Shown: piece by piece, positions 59,727 through 64,000 of the stretch
Layout of the letters: each line of letters starts with the position of its first letter
How positions within the stretch are numbered: the stretch's first letter is position 1
Assembly: GCF_965227785.1 (NCBI RefSeq)
Contig: NZ_OZ245785.1
Location: 186,001-250,000 of the forward strand
DNA length: 64,000 nucleotides
Reading direction: 5' to 3'
Origin: Gracilimonas sp965227785
Lineage (GTDB): Bacteria > Bacteroidota > Rhodothermia > Balneolales > Balneolaceae
Translations under genes and position numbers: made by a program
Notes under the pieces: generated by a model
Told to the model about the DNA's origin: nothing
The model's database searches: none
The model's input: only the letters and a program-made list of their open reading frames with translations

Positions 59727-61349
59727 TTGCAGACTCGACAAAAGCTTCTTGTTTTCTTATTTGGATTGGTCATAGCCGGAATAACAGCCTGTGCTACTCC
59801 CATAGCGCCAACAGGTGGACCGGCAGATAAAACCGGTCCAAAAGTCGAATACACTTCCCCGGAAACAGGAACCACCAATTTCACCGGGCGTACCTTTGTA
59901 TTCCAGTTTGATGAGTTTATTGGTCGTTCTTCCGTACCGGGTGCTATCACTGTGGAGCCGGATCTTGGTATTGAGTATGACGTTTCATGGCGAAGGACAA
60001 CGATGACCATAGAGTTTGAAGAACGCTTCCCGGATTCAACAACGGTTATTATAAAACTTGGCACCGACCTGGCCGATACCCGTGGAAATAAAATGGAACG
60101 CCCGGTTACTCTTGCGATCTCAACGGGAAATGAAATTGATGAGGGGAAAATAATGGGCCGAATCAGAATGGCTGAAGATGGTACAGGAGGAGCAGATCGA
60201 AGAGTGCTTTTATATCGCCAGCCTATTGATTTAAGTAGTAAAGCCAGTTACGAAGCCCAAACGGACACCGGTGGAGTTTTCAGGTTTTCTTATTTGGCTG
60301 AGGGCAGATACAAAGCCCTTCTTGTGGATGACAGAAACCGAAATAAGGTTTGGGATAAGGGAAGTGAGTCTGCCTATCCGTTCTTTGATGAGTTTATAAC
60401 CCTGGAAAAAGAAGGCAGTGATACCCTCGATGTAATTTATGCCACCCAGGTTGATTCCATTGCCCCAACTTTGCAAGGTGTAGGATTATTTTCAACCAAC
60501 CGAATGCGCTTACGATTCAGCGAGAACATCAGTATAGAAGAGGGAGTGGAAATAGTGATTCAGGATTCTGCCAGAGAAAATTATACTACGGCTTACCCAC
60601 TATATATTCCTGAAAGCGAACTTTTTGTAGCTTTTGCTCAGAGCGAACTGCCTTTGCAAGAGAATCAGGAATATACACTGCATTTGTCAGGCTTTACGGA
60701 TGCTGCCGGAAATCCACTCAAAACGGAAGAGATGGCCTTCACAGGTACAGCTCAGGAAGATACTACGAGTCAGCGCATCATTGCTGCTAACGGAACTAAT
60801 GGCCTGCTTCAGGATGAAATTTTCAAAGTGACCTATGCTGCTCCAATAACAGAGCCGGAAATAACAGATTCGATCGTAGTTATAGAAGGCCAGGTAGATT
60901 TCGATGATTGGCCGGAAGTTCAAACCAACCGAAATGAGTTATGGATTTCACCTCAGGGAGAGTGGATAGAAGGAGTCGATTACCAGTTTCTGGTTTGGAA
61001 TCCGAAAACCCTCAGAAGGAAATTATTTGAACCCGAAGTTTGGGACTCTACGGAATACGGTGAGATCGAAATCAACCTGCAAAATGTTGATTCTTCTGAT
61101 ACCCACTATGTGCAATTACTAATGCCGGGAGGAGAGGAACGGCTGTTTACTTCATTTGGTCAGTCCACAATACTCTCCGGATTACCTCCACTTTCTTACA
61201 CCCTTGTTCTATTCAGAGATGAAAATGGAAACGAGGAATGGGATCGGGGTACGGTAATTCCCTTTAAGGCTCCCGAATACTATTATGTACAACGAAATTT
61301 AAAAGTTCAGGAAGGTTTTACCTCCGAAGTAAATATTACATTTGACTAA
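59727..61349 (+). CDS. Ig-like domain lipoprotein with PTGGP motif
   Basis: The 540-residue protein has a lipoprotein signal with lipid Cys at residue 22 (AGITACATPIAPTGGPADKTGP), a signature seen in many Bacteroidota envelope lipoproteins. An SbsA/Big_5-like Ig domain follows (VEYTSPETGTTNFTGRTFVFQFDEFI ... SVPGAITVEPDL), and then further beta domains. The start is TTG at 59727: the nearby ATG at 59687 is out of frame, and no in-frame ATG precedes the signal peptide. MscS starts 3 bp downstream, so the two are cotranscribed. Confidence 0.8.
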   Translation: MQTRQKLLVFLFGLVIAGITACATPIAPTGGPADKTGPKVEYTSPETGTTNFTGRTFVFQFDEFIGRSSVPGAITVEPDLGIEYDVSWRRTTMTIEFEERFPDSTTVIIKLGTDLADTRGNKMERPVTLAISTGNEIDEGKIMGRIRMAEDGTGGADRRVLLYRQPIDLSSKASYEAQTDTGGVFRFSYLAEGRYKALLVDDRNRNKVWDKGSESAYPFFDEFITLEKEGSDTLDVIYATQVDSIAPTLQGVGLFSTNRMRLRFSENISIEEGVEIVIQDSARENYTTAYPLYIPESELFVAFAQSELPLQENQEYTLHLSGFTDAAGNPLKTEEMAFTGTAQEDTTSQRIIAANGTNGLLQDEIFKVTYAAPITEPEITDSIVVIEGQVDFDDWPEVQTNRNELWISPQGEWIEGVDYQFLVWNPKTLRRKLFEPEVWDSTEYGEIEINLQNVDSSDTHYVQLLMPGGEERLFTSFGQSTILSGLPPLSYTLVLFRDENGNEEWDRGTVIPFKAPEYYYVQRNLKVQEGFTSEVNITFD

Positions 61350-61352
61350 ATC

Positions 61353-62252
61353 ATGAAAGAACTGCTTTCAACCTATATCGAAGAAATCTGGCATCTTCCC
61401 ATTCTGATTGGGGTGATTATACTCTTTACCATCATAATAGCCGGTATTACCTCAAGAGTTCTGAACGTCATTATTAAGCGTAATCGCGAAGCAGAAGATA
61501 ATGATGACGTAACCAGCCTGGTGTTCTTTAAACGTTCTATCATAGTGCTTATATACCTTGCCGGTATCAGTTTTGCTATTTACATGATACCCCAGCTTCG
61601 GGTTATAGCTGCGTCGTTGCTGGCCGGTGCAGGCCTTCTGGCCGTAGCGGTTGGTTTTGCATCGCAAGCCGCTCTTTCTAATGTTATCAGCGGGTTGTTT
61701 ATCGTTTTATTCAAGCCTTACAAAATTTCAGACCGGATTGAAGTTAGGACCGATTTAACCGGTGTTGTTGAGGATATTAACCTCCGCCATACAGTAATCA
61801 GAAACTTCGAGAATAAGCGCATTATTATTCCCAACTCTGTGATCAGCAACGAAGTGGTCATCAATTCAAACTACGAGGATAACAAGATCTGTAAATGGAT
61901 TGACATGGGCATCAGTTATGATTCTGATATTGATCTTGCCAAGAAGATTATGAAAGAAGAGGTTCTCAAGCACCCAAATTTTGTGGATGTTCGGACGGAA
62001 GAACAAATTGAGGCCGGCGATGATATTGTGCCTGTGCGTGTTGTCATGATGGGGGAATCATCAGTGAACTTAAGAGCCTGGAGCTGGGCAGAAAACCCAC
62101 CGGATGCGTTTATCATGGGTTGTGACCTGTTGGAAAGCATAAAAAAACGATTTGACGCTGAAGGAATCGAAATACCATTCCCTTATCGAACGTTGGTTTA
62201 TAAAAACAGTCCTCCAAAAAGCGTGGAAGGCGAAGATAAAGCCTCATCCTGA
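61353..62252 (+). CDS. MscS-family mechanosensitive channel
   Basis: The 299-residue protein has three membrane segments (about 15-36, 64-84, 88-118). The pore-lining TM3 is visible as AGAGLLAVAVGFASQAALSNVISGLFIV, followed by the beta domain KISDRIEVRTDLTGVVEDINLRHTVIRNFENKRIIIPNSV. This is a minimal MscS-type channel that opens under membrane tension. It shares an operon with the upstream Ig-like lipoprotein. Confidence 0.92.
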   Translation: MKELLSTYIEEIWHLPILIGVIILFTIIIAGITSRVLNVIIKRNREAEDNDDVTSLVFFKRSIIVLIYLAGISFAIYMIPQLRVIAASLLAGAGLLAVAVGFASQAALSNVISGLFIVLFKPYKISDRIEVRTDLTGVVEDINLRHTVIRNFENKRIIIPNSVISNEVVINSNYEDNKICKWIDMGISYDSDIDLAKKIMKEEVLKHPNFVDVRTEEQIEAGDDIVPVRVVMMGESSVNLRAWSWAENPPDAFIMGCDLLESIKKRFDAEGIEIPFPYRTLVYKNSPPKSVEGEDKASS

Positions 62253-62340
62253 CCAGGATATAATATTGCATAAGGCACTTAATACTTCCTGATCATTTCC
62301 ATATCTTATGGAACCGCTTCCAATATCAAGAAAAAAGATT

Positions 62341-64000
62341 ATGTCGGTAAAAACGAAAACATCACCAGCTAAGAAAGCTGCAGCAAAATCAGATAAGAAT
62401 AATCATGTGCAAGAGCCTTATCAGGCGGAGCATAAAATTCGTTTTGTGACGGCTGCCAGTTTGTTTGACGGGCATGATGCAAGTATCAACATCATGCGCC
62501 GAATTTTGCAAAGCAGCGGGGCTGAGGTTATTCACCTCGGGCACAATCGCTCGGTTCATGAAATTGTAAACTGTGCCATTCAGGAAGATGCCCAGGGTAT
62601 TGCCATCAGCTCATACCAGGGTGGGCATGTGGAGTACTTCAAGTATATGATTGAACTGCTCGAAGAGCACGATGCCGGCCATATTAAAGTATTTGGCGGT
62701 GGCGGTGGTGTTATTGTTGGGGATGAAATTGAAGAGCTCCACAATGCCGGCGTAACCCGAATTTTCTCTGTGGAAGATGGAAGCAAGATGGGGCTGCAGG
62801 GTATGATCAATTTTATGCTGGAGGAATGTGATTTTGATCCCATATCTGTTGCCAAGCCCGATTTGAAGAAGCTTAAAAAAAGAGACATTATTGCGCTCTC
62901 CCGCTCGCTAACGGCCATTGAGAATGAACATGAAGATATTTTAGCGTTAAAAGAAGGCAAGCTTCTCAACGGGAAAGGCAAAGAAATTGAGTTATCCGAT
63001 AAAACCATTCCACTGGTTGGAATTACAGGAACCGGTGGAGCAGGTAAAAGTTCACTCACCGATGAGCTGGTTCGGAGGTTTTTAACGGAATTTGAGGACC
63101 TTACCATCGGTATTATCTCGGTAGATCCGTCTAAAGTGAAAACGGGCGGTGCTTTGTTAGGGGACCGCATCCGAATGAACAGCATCGATACCGACCGGGT
63201 ATTTATGCGTAGTATGGCAACCCGTGCATCGAACCGTTCTACCAGTAAAGGATTGCTTGGTGCTATTGAACTGTACAAGGCTGCCGGATTTGATATGATT
63301 ATCGTGGAAACCTCCGGAATCGGTCAAAGTGGAACCGAGATTGTAGATATCACCGAGATTCCGATGTATGTAATGACGAGTGAGTACGGAGCGGCCACAC
63401 AGCTTGAGAAAATCAACATGCTGGATCTTGCTGAATTGGTGGTTCTCAACAAGTTTGAAAAGAAAGGCTCGCTGGATGCCTTGCGTGATGTACGCAAGCA
63501 AATGATCCGAAATACAGGATCATGGCACGCCAAGCAGGAAGACATGCCGGTTTACCCAACCATTGCAGCTCAATTTAACGATGAAGGCGTGAACCGCTTG
63601 TTCAAAGCCCTTGTTGATAAGATCAATGGCCATTATGAAATAGGCTGGGAAACTAAGATTTATACCAACCCTAAGCCGGCTGAAGATATTCAGGCGCAGG
63701 CCATCATTCCCGGAAAAAGGGTTCGGTACTTATCCGAAATTTCAGAAACTGTTCGCGATTATCACGAGTGGGTTGAGGAGCAGGTGGATGCTGCTTCAAA
63801 ACTGGATCAGGTTTCTGGAACCATCGATCAGCTGGAAAGCTGGAACCCGGATGAGAAACAGGTTATGCAAGATAACCTCGCCAAGATGCGGGAACACTGG
63901 TTATCGAAACTGGATTCTCTTCCAAAGAATATTCTGGAAGGCTGGGACGAGCTTTTTGAACAATACCAGCAGGAGCATTTTGAAGTACAGATTCGAGACA
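62341..64000 (+). CDS. icmF: Fused isobutyryl-CoA mutase (IcmF), 5' part
   Basis: The ORF is open to the window end; 553 residues are visible. After a Lys-rich start, a B12-binding domain (about 33-165) carries FDGHDASI (residues 42-49, the DxH base-off motif), SSYQGGH and GGGGG. Next comes a MeaI-type GTPase chaperone domain with P-loop GITGTGGAGKSS at 227-238 and VETSGIGQSG near residue 325. This B12-domain-then-G-domain order is that of IcmF, in which the mutase domain follows C-terminally beyond the window. IcmF interconverts isobutyryl- and n-butyryl-CoA (some forms use pivalyl- or isovaleryl-CoA). Start ATG at 62341. Confidence 0.92.
   Translation, partial: MSVKTKTSPAKKAAAKSDKNNHVQEPYQAEHKIRFVTAASLFDGHDASINIMRRILQSSGAEVIHLGHNRSVHEIVNCAIQEDAQGIAISSYQGGHVEYFKYMIELLEEHDAGHIKVFGGGGGVIVGDEIEELHNAGVTRIFSVEDGSKMGLQGMINFMLEECDFDPISVAKPDLKKLKKRDIIALSRSLTAIENEHEDILALKEGKLLNGKGKEIELSDKTIPLVGITGTGGAGKSSLTDELVRRFLTEFEDLTIGIISVDPSKVKTGGALLGDRIRMNSIDTDRVFMRSMATRASNRSTSKGLLGAIELYKAAGFDMIIVETSGIGQSGTEIVDITEIPMYVMTSEYGAATQLEKINMLDLAELVVLNKFEKKGSLDALRDVRKQMIRNTGSWHAKQEDMPVYPTIAAQFNDEGVNRLFKALVDKINGHYEIGWETKIYTNPKPAEDIQAQAIIPGKRVRYLSEISETVRDYHEWVEEQVDAASKLDQVSGTIDQLESWNPDEKQVMQDNLAKMREHWLSKLDSLPKNILEGWDELFEQYQQEHFEVQIRD

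Noticed and set aside
62580..63278. 232-codon open frame on the minus strand
   Set aside because: It is antisense to icmF, whose B12-binding and GTPase motifs are unmistakable; the translated product is low-complexity Ser/Pro-rich shadow.

Overview
The window reads as chromosomal DNA of a Gram-negative, probably aerobic member of the Bacteroidota/Rhodothermota/Balneolota group; a Balneolaceae-like marine bacterium is my best guess (inference). It is rich in secreted lipoproteins and outer-membrane barrels. An alanine dehydrogenase gene is preceded by a Bacteroidota-type -7 promoter element (TACCTTTG). Several proteins belong to families typical of that group: the Wzi-like barrel, the DUF5723-like barrel, the Ig-like lipoprotein with a PTGGP motif after its lipid cysteine, PKD-repeat proteins and LytTR regulators. 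I recognise no rRNA, tRNA or CRISPR array.

Layout. 1-1496: the end of a TolC-type efflux protein and an MlaC-like lipid carrier. 1629-10039: a cell-surface glycan locus with a Wzi-like barrel, a CDP-polyol phosphotransferase-like enzyme, two sulfotransferases, a Wzx-like flippase, inositol-3-phosphate synthase and a CTP:inositol-1-phosphate cytidylyltransferase-like enzyme. 10042-15137: tandem secreted CrtC/AttH-like paralogs and an MMPL/RND exporter. 15138-19427: a small membrane ORF, an alcohol dehydrogenase family gene and a soluble multi-PAS histidine kinase between two copies of an intergenic repeat. 19398-21846: an AT-rich island whose gene boundaries look like integron cassettes (GNAT protein, PD-(D/E)XK nuclease-like protein). 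21943-26313: LytTR regulator, intradiol dioxygenase-like lipoprotein, YceI protein, FAD dehydrogenase, DinB protein. 26314-29180: TrkA-TrkH potassium uptake.

29288-37765: a tightly coupled operon of sensor kinase, FecR-domain secreted protein and 1,529-residue PKD-repeat protein, divergent from a small winged-helix gene across a perfect palindrome. 38269-42041: zinc metalloprotease lipoprotein and alanine dehydrogenase. 42100-47280: a repeat-rich accessory region with a DUF559 nuclease-like gene between two ~200-bp direct repeats, an AT-rich cassette-like gene bounded by a 14-bp inverted repeat, small mobile-looking palindromic elements, a membrane-bound hydrolase and a LolC/E-type permease. 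47280-53037: lysS, a large lipoprotein and an outer-membrane barrel. 53324-56427: an NAD-salvage operon (pncB, pncA) with a DAO-type oxidoreductase. 56493-59481: an LpoB-like / LPP20-like / COG3014-like lipoprotein trio. 59727-64000: Ig-like lipoprotein, MscS channel and the 5' part of a fused acyl-CoA mutase (icmF).

The most promising new biology is the locus pairing CDP-inositol synthesis with a CDP-polyol transferase, two sulfotransferases and a flippase (possibly a sulfated, phosphoinositol-containing surface polymer), followed by the DUF559-repeat unit and the integron-like cassettes without a visible integrase.
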